Shown here in pieces: positions 1 through 6,027 of a DNA stretch of 6,027 nucleotides (position 1 is its first letter; the number at the start of each line of letters is the position of its first letter). The DNA comes from Chlorobiota bacterium (GTDB lineage Bacteria > Bacteroidota > Ignavibacteria > Ignavibacteriales > Ignavibacteriaceae): positions 1 through 6,027 of the forward strand of contig RHKR01000162.1 in assembly GCA_008363265.1 (NCBI GenBank), written 5' to 3'. The notes beneath the pieces are model-generated. The model had not been told where the DNA came from. It did not search any database and saw only the letters and a list, made by a program, of their open reading frames with translations. The position numbers and the translations under genes are program-made.

Positions 1-1698
1 GCAGGTCCTGTTCCCAACAGCAACGCTGCAAAGTGGACCCAGGGCAACGAATGGAACAACGGCTGGACCGGTACAGGCTTCAACGTAAGCCCTGTATTCA
101 ACCTTGGAAGTTCATGGATGGTCGACAGCATGAAAATAAAACTGAAATGCCCTCCCGGGACCGGTGCCCTCAGAGTTCAGCTCGAAGGCGGTGGCGGTAA
201 AAAAGGTACTGTGTTTACACCGGTCGCCGACGATCAGTGGCACAGTTACTCATTCCCGCTGAGAGAAATGGCATTCCAGGATAACACAACATTCTTCGAT
301 TCAAGCAATGTTAATGTTGTTCAGATCATGGCCGAAGCAACCGGCGTGGCCGGAAGAGTTGTATGGATCACCGACTGGTGGACAGGCAACCCGAAATTCG
401 ACGTTATCGCTCCTCCGGCACCCCAGGGTGTAGCGGCTTTCGCGGGTACATATCAGAATGTTGTTACATGGATCGATGTTCCCAACGAAACAGGCGAAAC
501 ATACGACATTTTCTACTCAAAGAACCCGATCACCGATCTCACCGCACCCGGTGTTGAGGTGGTTAAACTCGGTGTTGCAGAGAACGCTCAGCTTTTCGAG
601 CACCTTCTCCTCGCTCCGAACACAAATCAGTCGACCACTTACTACTACGCGGTAACATGTAAAGATCTCGCCGGCAACAAGAGCGTTGTAAGCCAGAACT
701 CATCAGCAGTTACCAACACTGCCAGAGGAAGAGCCACTGTTTCCCTTTCAGCACCTGCGAACTTTGTTGCGGATGGTAACCTCGCAGAATGGCAGCACAT
801 CACCCCGTTCAGAATGTATATCTCTGACGGTACAGGTTTTGTGGTAACAAATACCACAGTAACCAATGATGCCGACCTTTCAGCCAAAGCTTACGTGGCA
901 ATGGACAATCAGTATATGTACGTTGCGTTTGATGTTGACGACGATATCGTTGTTCAGAACGCCCAGGGCTCTTCATATCTGAACGATGCTCCTGACCTTT
1001 ATATCGGTCTCTATAACTGGCACGGTATGCCGCACACTTCATACCAGAGAGGTGCTCAGCCCGACTACCACTTCAGATTCGCATACAACCGTATCCTTAT
1101 CGATGGTTCAGCCGGTACTGACAGTCTTATCGGTGAAGGTGTAAATTACTACTGGGATGAGAAATTCCCTTCAGGTTACATCGTTGAAGCAAAGATAAAC
1201 CTTGCCGATCTCGCTCTCCACGGTAACGACCTGACATTTGTTCCTGTTGAAGGTTACAGACTGCCGATCGACTTCGCCCTTAACGATGCCGATGCAACAC
1301 AGACCAGAGAAGGTATCATGACCTACTCACCTTACAACGAAGACAAATCGTATCAGGACGTTTCGAGATGGCTTTATACCTGGATCGGTAACCTTTGGGA
1401 ACCCACAGACATCAACGATCCTGAACTTACTCCTGACAGATTCGCTCTTGCTCAGAACTACCCGAATCCGTTCAATCCTTCAACTACAATCAAGTACGCG
1501 ATCGAAAAACCGGGATTCGTTTCACTGAGGATATATGACATGCTCGGAAGAGAAGTTGCAAACCTCGTAAATCAGGACCAGTCAGCCGGTGTTTACACCG
1601 TTAAGTTTGACGCCACACAGCTTGCAAGCGGTATCTACTTCTACAAGCTCGAAAGCGGTTCGAACTCGTTAATCAACAAAATGATGCTTGTTAAATAG
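1..1698 (+). CDS. Secreted multidomain protein with CBM-like, Fn3-like and CBM9-like domains and a T9SS type A sorting domain (5'-truncated)
   Basis: The frame is open from the first base to the TAG at 1696-1698, giving 565 visible residues; the true start lies upstream. The Met codon at 118 falls inside a continuous beta-rich domain and is not the start. Domains by visible residue number: about 10-133 is a jelly-roll-type segment (DDQWHSYSFPLREM, then a VVQIMAE strand and an ITDWW end) resembling galactose-binding-like carbohydrate-binding modules. About 134-243 is fibronectin type III-like, opening with APPAPQGV and including a TYYYAVTCKDLAGNKS strand. About 248-475 resembles family 9 carbohydrate-binding/DOMON-like modules (DGNLAEW at 258-264, YLNDAPDLYIGL near 327-338). 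About 478-565 is the type A sorting domain (FALAQNYPNPFNPSTTI at 481-497, then IYDMLGREV, ASGIYFYKL and a terminal KMMLVK). Family knowledge says such domains are exported by T9SS and usually cleaved on the surface. No catalytic domain is visible; one could lie upstream. The sorting domain is very secure, the sugar-binding role an inference. Confidence 0.93.
   Translation, partial: AGPVPNSNAAKWTQGNEWNNGWTGTGFNVSPVFNLGSSWMVDSMKIKLKCPPGTGALRVQLEGGGGKKGTVFTPVADDQWHSYSFPLREMAFQDNTTFFDSSNVNVVQIMAEATGVAGRVVWITDWWTGNPKFDVIAPPAPQGVAAFAGTYQNVVTWIDVPNETGETYDIFYSKNPITDLTAPGVEVVKLGVAENAQLFEHLLLAPNTNQSTTYYYAVTCKDLAGNKSVVSQNSSAVTNTARGRATVSLSAPANFVADGNLAEWQHITPFRMYISDGTGFVVTNTTVTNDADLSAKAYVAMDNQYMYVAFDVDDDIVVQNAQGSSYLNDAPDLYIGLYNWHGMPHTSYQRGAQPDYHFRFAYNRILIDGSAGTDSLIGEGVNYYWDEKFPSGYIVEAKINLADLALHGNDLTFVPVEGYRLPIDFALNDADATQTREGIMTYSPYNEDKSYQDVSRWLYTWIGNLWEPTDINDPELTPDRFALAQNYPNPFNPSTTIKYAIEKPGFVSLRIYDMLGREVANLVNQDQSAGVYTVKFDATQLASGIYFYKLESGSNSLINKMMLVK
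1432..1695 (+). other. T9SS type A C-terminal sorting domain (region of the first gene)
   Basis: This is the last ~88 codons of the first gene. The order of conserved blocks is diagnostic: NYPNPFNPSTTI, a strand of the type VSLRIYDMLGREV, an AGVYTVKFDA block, LASGIYFYKLESG and a lysine-rich end KMMLVK. In known systems this fold is recognised by the type IX secretion machinery and removed by the PorU sortase, leaving cargo anchored to surface polysaccharide or released. The domain implies that the host genome encodes a T9SS, none of which lies in this window. Confidence 0.95.
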
Positions 1699-1711
1699 CA
1701 TATCTTCTTCA

Positions 1712-1745
1712 GGGCGCGGACCTCAAAAATCCGCGCCCGTCTTTT
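1712..1745 (+). terminator. Rho-independent terminator after the first gene
   Basis: GGGCGCGGA at 1712-1720 pairs perfectly with TCCGCGCCC at 1730-1738, a 9-bp GC-rich stem with a 9-base A-rich loop. It is followed by GTCTTTT at 1739-1745, a short T run. It starts 13 bases after the TAG stop of the first gene, the usual place for an intrinsic terminator. The T tract is short (four consecutive T, then A), so some readthrough into the receptor gene is possible. Confidence 0.88.
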
Positions 1746-1772
1746 AGACAAGAAAAATTATTGGACGATCCG

Positions 1773-4490
1773 ATGAGACAAACCATCAACCATTTTTTTA
1801 GAAATTTTAATGCGGCAGTGCTCCTGCTGATCATCCTCTCCGGCGCGACCGCCACCTTTGCGGGTGTCACGGGCAAGATCTCGGGCCGCGTGCTCGACGA
1901 CAAGACCGGTGAGCCGATAATCGGGGCAACGGTAATGCTCGAAGGCACTTATCTCGGTGGTGTGGCCGATATCGACGGTTACTACGCCATCAACAATGTC
2001 CCACCGGGTACATACAGACTCGTTTTTTCAGCCGTCGGTTATCAGAAGACCATCGTCGAGAAGATCCTCGTAAAGATAGATCTTACCACCTCGATCGATG
2101 TCAAGCTTAAAAATGCCGGTGTCACCTTCGAAAAGGAAGTGGTGATCACCTCTGAAAAACCGCTGGTACAGAAAGATCTTACATCGACCTCGGTTACCAT
2201 CTCTTCCGAAGACATCAAAATGATGCCCGTTGAGAATGTGAACCAAATCGTCAACCTTCAGGCAGGCGTTATCGACGGTCACTTCCGTGGCGGCAGATCG
2301 AACGACGTGGCTTATCTGATCGATGGTGTCGCTGTTACCGATCCTTTCAACGGTGGATTCAACATCGAAGTGGAAAATACATCAATCAGGCAGATGGAAG
2401 TAATCACAGGTACATTCAATGCCGAATACGGACAGGCACTCTCCGGAGTGGTTAACATCGTTACTGAAGGTGGCTCAAACAAATTCAGAACTGATGTTTC
2501 GGGATACATAGGAAATTTTATTACGGGCAATACTTCGATCTTCAGAAATCTTGACAAAGCCGACAGGATCGCCCAAAAGAACGTTCAATTAACGGTCAGT
2601 GGACCTGTCACCCCGGTGCAGAACCTCTATTTCTTCCTCACCGGAAGATATTTTGACAACATCGGGCATCTCTACGGGAAAAGAGTTTACAATGTGACGG
2701 ATGATGTCCCGTTCTTCCCCAATCCGGCAGACAAGTCATTCTTCATACCCCGTAACACCGGCGATGGCGCGTACGTTTCGATGAACCCCTACACCAAATA
2801 TTCGTTCAACGGAAAACTTACCTACGCCCTCCCGACTATCGCGATCACTTATTCGCTTTTCTGGGACAAAACACAGAGCAAGGGTTACGACCATGGATTC
2901 TCATGGACACCTGACGGTGTGGTAACCAATTACGGTGAAGACTGGATACAGAACCTCCAGTTCACACATTATATCTCTTCATCAACCAACCAGACCCTTA
3001 AGTTCTCGGTTAATAATTACCACTTCTACGGTTACCTCTACGAGAATCCTTTCGATCCAAGATATGTAAGCCCAAGACAGGGTATTGCAATATCGAACTA
3101 CACCTTCCGTTCCGGCGGAAACCAGGGTGGCAGATACGACAGAACCACCCGCAGTTATGTTGGTCAGTGGGCAATGTCGTCACAGATCACCAAGGAACAC
3201 AAGATCGGTGTGGGTTTCGAAGCCAGACTTCATGAAATTTACAACCACGGTTGGGACCTTGTGAACCTTACCGACGGTCAGACCGACTCCCTCGGAAACG
3301 TTATCTTCACCCCCGGATATCCGGCAGTGGGTACCATCTCCGATCAGGGATCGAACATAGAATATTCAAGAAAACCGATGGAATTCTCGGCTTACATCCA
3401 GGACAAGATGGAATATGATATCATGATCATAAATGCCGGTGTAAGGTTTGATTATTTCAATTCGAAAGGCCGCATGCCTCTCGACAAGCAGAACCCGACC
3501 CGTAACCCCAACTTCCCGGGTGCCGATCAGTGGGTTGATGCTGAAGCAAAGTGGCAGGTGAGCCCCAGACTTGGTGCATCGTTCCCGATCACCGACAAGG
3601 GTATCATCCGTTTCTCTTACGGGCACTTCTTCAAGATCCCGTCGTTCGAAAATCTGTATCAGAATCCCGATTTCATCGTCCGTCCGGGCAACAGCCTGAG
3701 CACGGTTGTTGGTAACCCCGATCTGAACGCAGAGAAGAACGTGATCTATGAGATCGGTCTTCAGCAGGCACTGATGGAAGACATCTCCCTTAACATGTCG
3801 CTCTACTACCGTGATATCCGTAACTGGCTCGGTATGGAGATCGTAAACACTTATGAAGGCTTCAAGTACGCAAGATTCATCAACCGCGATTACGCAAACG
3901 TCCGCGGTCTTGTGATCGTACTCGACAAGAGGTTCTCGAACTACTTCAGCGCGAAGCTCGATTACACATACCAGATCGCCGAAGGCAACTCCTCCGATCC
4001 TTACGCTGTGTACAACAAGAACCAGACCAATCCTCCGATCGAAGAGTCGAAGACCGTTGTTCCACTTAGCTGGGATCAGCGTCAGACACTCAATTTGAGC
4101 CTGAATGTCGGCGTTCCGGGTGACTGGACAGTAGGTGCCATCTTCCAGTATGGATCAGGCATGCCTTACACTGAAGATCCGAAGATCTCCCGTGGCGTCC
4201 GTTTCGAAAACGGCGGCATTAAACCTTCATACTTCAACCTTGACCTCAGGGTCGACAAGATCTTCAATATCGGCGGGTTCAATGTGAGAACCTATCTGAC
4301 CGTTTACAATGCTCTCGACATCAGAAACGAGTTCGATGTTTACGGTACAACCGGTAGAGCGAACGCTGACCTGAACACACAGTTTGCCGGTGACATTATC
4401 GGTTTGAACACAATAGAAGAATACATCAACAACCCGGCAATGTACTCGACCCCGAGAGAGATCAGGTTCGGTATCGGATTCGACTTTTAA
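1773..4490 (+). CDS. TonB-dependent outer-membrane receptor with N-terminal carboxypeptidase-regulatory-like domain
   Basis: Complete gene of 905 residues, predicted to bind a ligand at the outer membrane and import it with TonB energy. Residues 1-30 form a signal peptide (basic start, hydrophobic AAVLLLIIL core, likely cut after ATFA). Residues 34 to about 120 are a carboxypeptidase-regulatory-like beta-sandwich (GKISGRVLDDKTGEPIIGATV, then DGYYAINNVPPGTYRL and FSAVGYQ). EVVIT at 122-126 sits where a TonB box is expected. The plug spans about 130-235, with YLIDGVAVTDPF from 181 and EYGQALSGVVNIVTEGGSN from 218. The rest is a beta-barrel of aromatic-rich alternating strands ending in FGIGFDF, a typical outer-membrane insertion signal with terminal Phe. 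ATG 1773 is preferred because GGA at 1763-1765 lies 7 bases upstream and the signal peptide then starts normally; an in-frame TTG at 1761 would add four residues. The gene is probably co-transcribed with the one downstream. The ligand cannot be told from sequence. The partner is not SusD-like, so SusC is not a justified name. Confidence 0.93.
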   Translation: MRQTINHFFRNFNAAVLLLIILSGATATFAGVTGKISGRVLDDKTGEPIIGATVMLEGTYLGGVADIDGYYAINNVPPGTYRLVFSAVGYQKTIVEKILVKIDLTTSIDVKLKNAGVTFEKEVVITSEKPLVQKDLTSTSVTISSEDIKMMPVENVNQIVNLQAGVIDGHFRGGRSNDVAYLIDGVAVTDPFNGGFNIEVENTSIRQMEVITGTFNAEYGQALSGVVNIVTEGGSNKFRTDVSGYIGNFITGNTSIFRNLDKADRIAQKNVQLTVSGPVTPVQNLYFFLTGRYFDNIGHLYGKRVYNVTDDVPFFPNPADKSFFIPRNTGDGAYVSMNPYTKYSFNGKLTYALPTIAITYSLFWDKTQSKGYDHGFSWTPDGVVTNYGEDWIQNLQFTHYISSSTNQTLKFSVNNYHFYGYLYENPFDPRYVSPRQGIAISNYTFRSGGNQGGRYDRTTRSYVGQWAMSSQITKEHKIGVGFEARLHEIYNHGWDLVNLTDGQTDSLGNVIFTPGYPAVGTISDQGSNIEYSRKPMEFSAYIQDKMEYDIMIINAGVRFDYFNSKGRMPLDKQNPTRNPNFPGADQWVDAEAKWQVSPRLGASFPITDKGIIRFSYGHFFKIPSFENLYQNPDFIVRPGNSLSTVVGNPDLNAEKNVIYEIGLQQALMEDISLNMSLYYRDIRNWLGMEIVNTYEGFKYARFINRDYANVRGLVIVLDKRFSNYFSAKLDYTYQIAEGNSSDPYAVYNKNQTNPPIEESKTVVPLSWDQRQTLNLSLNVGVPGDWTVGAIFQYGSGMPYTEDPKISRGVRFENGGIKPSYFNLDLRVDKIFNIGGFNVRTYLTVYNALDIRNEFDVYGTTGRANADLNTQFAGDIIGLNTIEEYINNPAMYSTPREIRFGIGFDF

Positions 4491-4495
4491 TTCCC

Positions 4496-4500
4496 GGAGA
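4496..4500 (+). promoter_or_regulatory. Shine-Dalgarno site of the downstream secreted protein gene
   Basis: GGAGA lies 6 bases before the ATG at 4507, inside the 16-base gap after the receptor's TAA stop. It fixes the start of the third gene and is clearly stronger than the GGA before the receptor gene. No terminator or promoter fits in this gap, which supports co-transcription. Confidence 0.8.
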
Positions 4501-4506
4501 TAAAGA

Positions 4507-6027
4507 ATGCTGAATAGAATATTATTTTTAACTTTTGTTTTACTCACCGGGATCACACTCGCCCAGCCTTCGGCCTCTACCCTCAGGTACAGGAACGACC
4601 AGCTTGGCAACATCACCAACAGGCGTGAAGGTGTGATGGACGGTAACCAGATACGAACCCTCTTTTACAACAATGGTGAAGTGGGGCAATGGCCCTACCA
4701 GCCATCAGGTGAATGGCCCAAAGGTTCAGGTCACTCATACCTCGACGGTGTGAGCGTCCTTATCATGTCTGAGATCACTGCTCCGGGCACAGGCAACCTC
4801 ATCCACCCGCTCCAGACATCATACCGTGAGTGGATGGATAAAGACCCCGTCACAGGTGAGATATGGGGTTTCGAGCCCGTTCCCGGCTACATGAACTCCT
4901 CGTCAAAGAAACCGGCGATCAACACTGATCCGAACTCCTGGCCGCAGTTCTGGCCACCTGCCCTCGACCTTACAACCGAGTGGGACGGTTTCTGGTACGG
5001 TTACTTCGGTCGCGGTGTGCTCAACTCAGAGTTCGAAACCTTCTTCGTGATGGACGACTCGAAAGATAAAGAGTTCATGCGCAATCCCTTCTTTTACTAT
5101 CCGATTCCGGGCGACAGCTCCCGTGGCGGTCTCGGCCTCCGTGTCGAAGTAAGAGGTTTCCAGTGGTCGCATGTGCTCGCTGAAGATATCATCTTCTGGC
5201 ACTACGATATAGTTAACATCTCCGACTTCACCTATCCAAAGACAGCTTTCGGTTTCTACACCGACTGCGGTGTCGGTGGAACGGATGACTCGGAAGACGA
5301 TAACGCCTCCTACAATCTAAGCATCGATCTTGCATATTGCTACGACAATAACGGCCTCGGACTTCCCGACAGCTGGAAGACCGGCTACTACGGCTATGCA
5401 TACCTTGAAAGCCCGGGCAATGCTCAGGACGCTCTCGATAACGACGGTGATGGCATGACCGATGAAAAGCGCGATGACGGCATCGATAACGACGGTGACT
5501 GGATTCGCTACTCCGACCTTAACGGCAACGGAAAATGGGATCCCGACCAGAACGAACCCCTGAACAACGACGTCGGTAAAGACGGTGTTGGTACTTTCGA
5601 CAGACAGTACACCGGTCCCGATGAAGGCGAAGGTGACGGCGTGCCAACTGATGGCGAGCCAAACTTCGACAAGACCGACAAGGATGAATCGGATCAGATC
5701 GGTCTTACCGCTCTTTCGATCTACAGGCTTGGTCAGGGTGGTACCGGCGGCGGCTGGCCTAAAGATGACGAAGCAATGTGGCTCAAGATGGTGGCTGGTA
5801 CATTCGATACCTCGCTTCAAAGGGCCAACATTTCGATGGTTTTTGCGTCAGGTCCTTTCCCCCTCAATCAGGGTTTAAGAGAGAGATTCTCGATGGCGCT
5901 CGTTTTCGGTGAAGATCTTAACGATATCATCTTTAACAAAGAGACGGTTCAGCAGATCTACAACGCGAACTACAACTTCTCGAAACCGCCTATCAAACCT
6001 GAACTTACGGCAGTTCCGGGCGACCAG
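4507..6027 (+). CDS. Large secreted protein with signal peptide, W-rich region and D/N-rich calcium-loop motifs (3'-truncated)
   Basis: The frame runs without a stop from the ATG at 4507 to the right edge, giving 507 residues with the C-terminus missing. Residues 1-19 are a signal peptide (MLNR, hydrophobic core, GITLA), likely cut before Gln20. There is no lipobox Cys, so it is not a lipoprotein such as SusD. Next come an aromatic-rich segment around 146-171 (SWPQFWPP, EWDGFWYGYFGRG) and a beta-type segment AEDIIFWHYDIVNISD near 227-242. Two Cys (254, 278) flank an acidic stretch and could pair. Residues 311-345 hold three D/N/G loops like EF-hand or thrombospondin type 3 calcium sites: DNDGDGMTDE (311-320), DNDGDW (327-332) and DLNGNGKWD (337-345). 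An acidic Gly-rich segment ends in DESDQIGLTAL near 393-402. I recall similar uncharacterised extracellular proteins in Ignavibacteria and relatives, often with a T9SS sorting domain at the end; that is a prediction here. The function is unknown. Proximity to the receptor suggests a surface partner. Confidence 0.9.
   Translation, partial: MLNRILFLTFVLLTGITLAQPSASTLRYRNDQLGNITNRREGVMDGNQIRTLFYNNGEVGQWPYQPSGEWPKGSGHSYLDGVSVLIMSEITAPGTGNLIHPLQTSYREWMDKDPVTGEIWGFEPVPGYMNSSSKKPAINTDPNSWPQFWPPALDLTTEWDGFWYGYFGRGVLNSEFETFFVMDDSKDKEFMRNPFFYYPIPGDSSRGGLGLRVEVRGFQWSHVLAEDIIFWHYDIVNISDFTYPKTAFGFYTDCGVGGTDDSEDDNASYNLSIDLAYCYDNNGLGLPDSWKTGYYGYAYLESPGNAQDALDNDGDGMTDEKRDDGIDNDGDWIRYSDLNGNGKWDPDQNEPLNNDVGKDGVGTFDRQYTGPDEGEGDGVPTDGEPNFDKTDKDESDQIGLTALSIYRLGQGGTGGGWPKDDEAMWLKMVAGTFDTSLQRANISMVFASGPFPLNQGLRERFSMALVFGEDLNDIIFNKETVQQIYNANYNFSKPPIKPELTAVPGDQ
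5435..5498 (+). repeat. Short direct repeat encoding two calcium-loop units
   Basis: The 16-base sequence TCGATAACGACGGTGA occurs at 5435-5450 and again at 5483-5498, exactly 48 bases (16 codons) apart and in frame. Each copy encodes DNDGD, the core of an Asp-rich calcium-type loop. The spacing suggests duplication of a 16-residue unit, although the residues between the cores have diverged. Convergent codon use for the same motif is an alternative. Confidence 0.6.

Noticed and set aside
118..120. ATG at 118 as the start of the first gene
   Set aside because: The same frame is open and beta-strand-like from base 1 (WTGTGFNVSPVFNLG just upstream), there is no signal peptide after this Met, and a sorting-domain protein needs one. 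The gene therefore begins upstream of the window.
1761..1772. TTG at 1761 as the receptor start
   Set aside because: It would add only four residues (one of them the Met encoded by TTG, followed by D-D-P) in front of the signal peptide, placing acidic residues at the N-terminus. The GGA at 1763-1765 is well spaced for the ATG at 1773, so ATG is preferred, though TTG is not excluded.
1689..1772. A possible promoter between the first gene and the receptor gene
   Set aside because: AT-rich bits such as TATCTTCTT at 1701 and AAAAATTATTG at 1753 were considered, but none has a matching upstream element at suitable spacing, so no promoter is annotated.
4227..4619. A 130-codon minus-strand frame spanning the receptor/third gene junction
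   Set aside because: It covers the receptor's conserved C-terminal strands and the next gene's ribosome site and signal peptide on the other strand. Its translation shows no domain or signal and it is best explained as a shadow frame.
5317..5820. A 167-codon open frame on the minus strand
   Set aside because: It lies wholly inside the third gene, which has a convincing signal peptide, Shine-Dalgarno site and motifs. The antisense translation is a low-complexity run rich in V, A and I with no recognisable domain, as expected from the complement of D/G/N-rich codons.
5585..5878. A 97-codon plus-strand frame within the third gene
   Set aside because: It is out of frame with the clear coding frame of the third gene, begins mid-gene without a ribosome site and has a composition unlike a real protein.
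1773..6027. A SusC/SusD-type polysaccharide utilisation pair
   Set aside because: The downstream protein lacks a lipobox Cys and SusD-like helical features, and no glycoside hydrolase is visible in the window, so the SusCD label is not supported.

Overview
This window is a bacterial cell-surface and secretion locus, all on the + strand. It holds three genes, two of them cut by the window edges: the 3' part of a secreted carbohydrate-binding-type protein (1-1698), a complete TonB-dependent outer-membrane receptor (1773-4490), and the 5' part of a large secreted protein with calcium-loop motifs (4507 to the right edge). I see no RNA gene, mobile element, CRISPR array or integration signature.

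The organism is most likely a member of the Bacteroidota/Chlorobiota/Ignavibacteriota group. The best evidence is the C-terminus of the first protein, a textbook type IX secretion (T9SS) type A sorting domain with the NYPNPFNPSTTI signature. The receptor supports this: it starts with a carboxypeptidase-regulatory-like domain, an architecture typical of that superphylum. The exact wording of the sorting domain and the style of the third protein (W-rich segment, D/N/G calcium loops, DESDQIGLT segment) look most like Ignavibacteria. This placement is from memory of family style, not from a search. Base composition is roughly balanced, higher in GC than the cultured Ignavibacteria I know of, so an environmental lineage is plausible.

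Layout: the first gene ends at 1698 and is followed at once by a perfect 9-bp GC-rich hairpin and T-rich tail, a convincing intrinsic terminator. Only 27 bases separate the end of that terminator from the receptor's preferred ATG, leaving little room for a separate promoter. The receptor gene is followed after 16 bases by the third gene, which has a good Shine-Dalgarno sequence, so these two are very probably co-transcribed.

How they may work together (inference): the receptor is the outer-membrane component. The third protein is exported by a signal peptidase I type signal and is not a lipoprotein, so the pair is not a classical SusC/SusD pair. The first protein is a surface or secreted glycan-binding type protein delivered by T9SS. 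The locus could serve capture or uptake of a polymer or metal complex, but nothing in the sequence identifies the substrate. The receptor plus non-SusD secreted partner is the part most worth following up.
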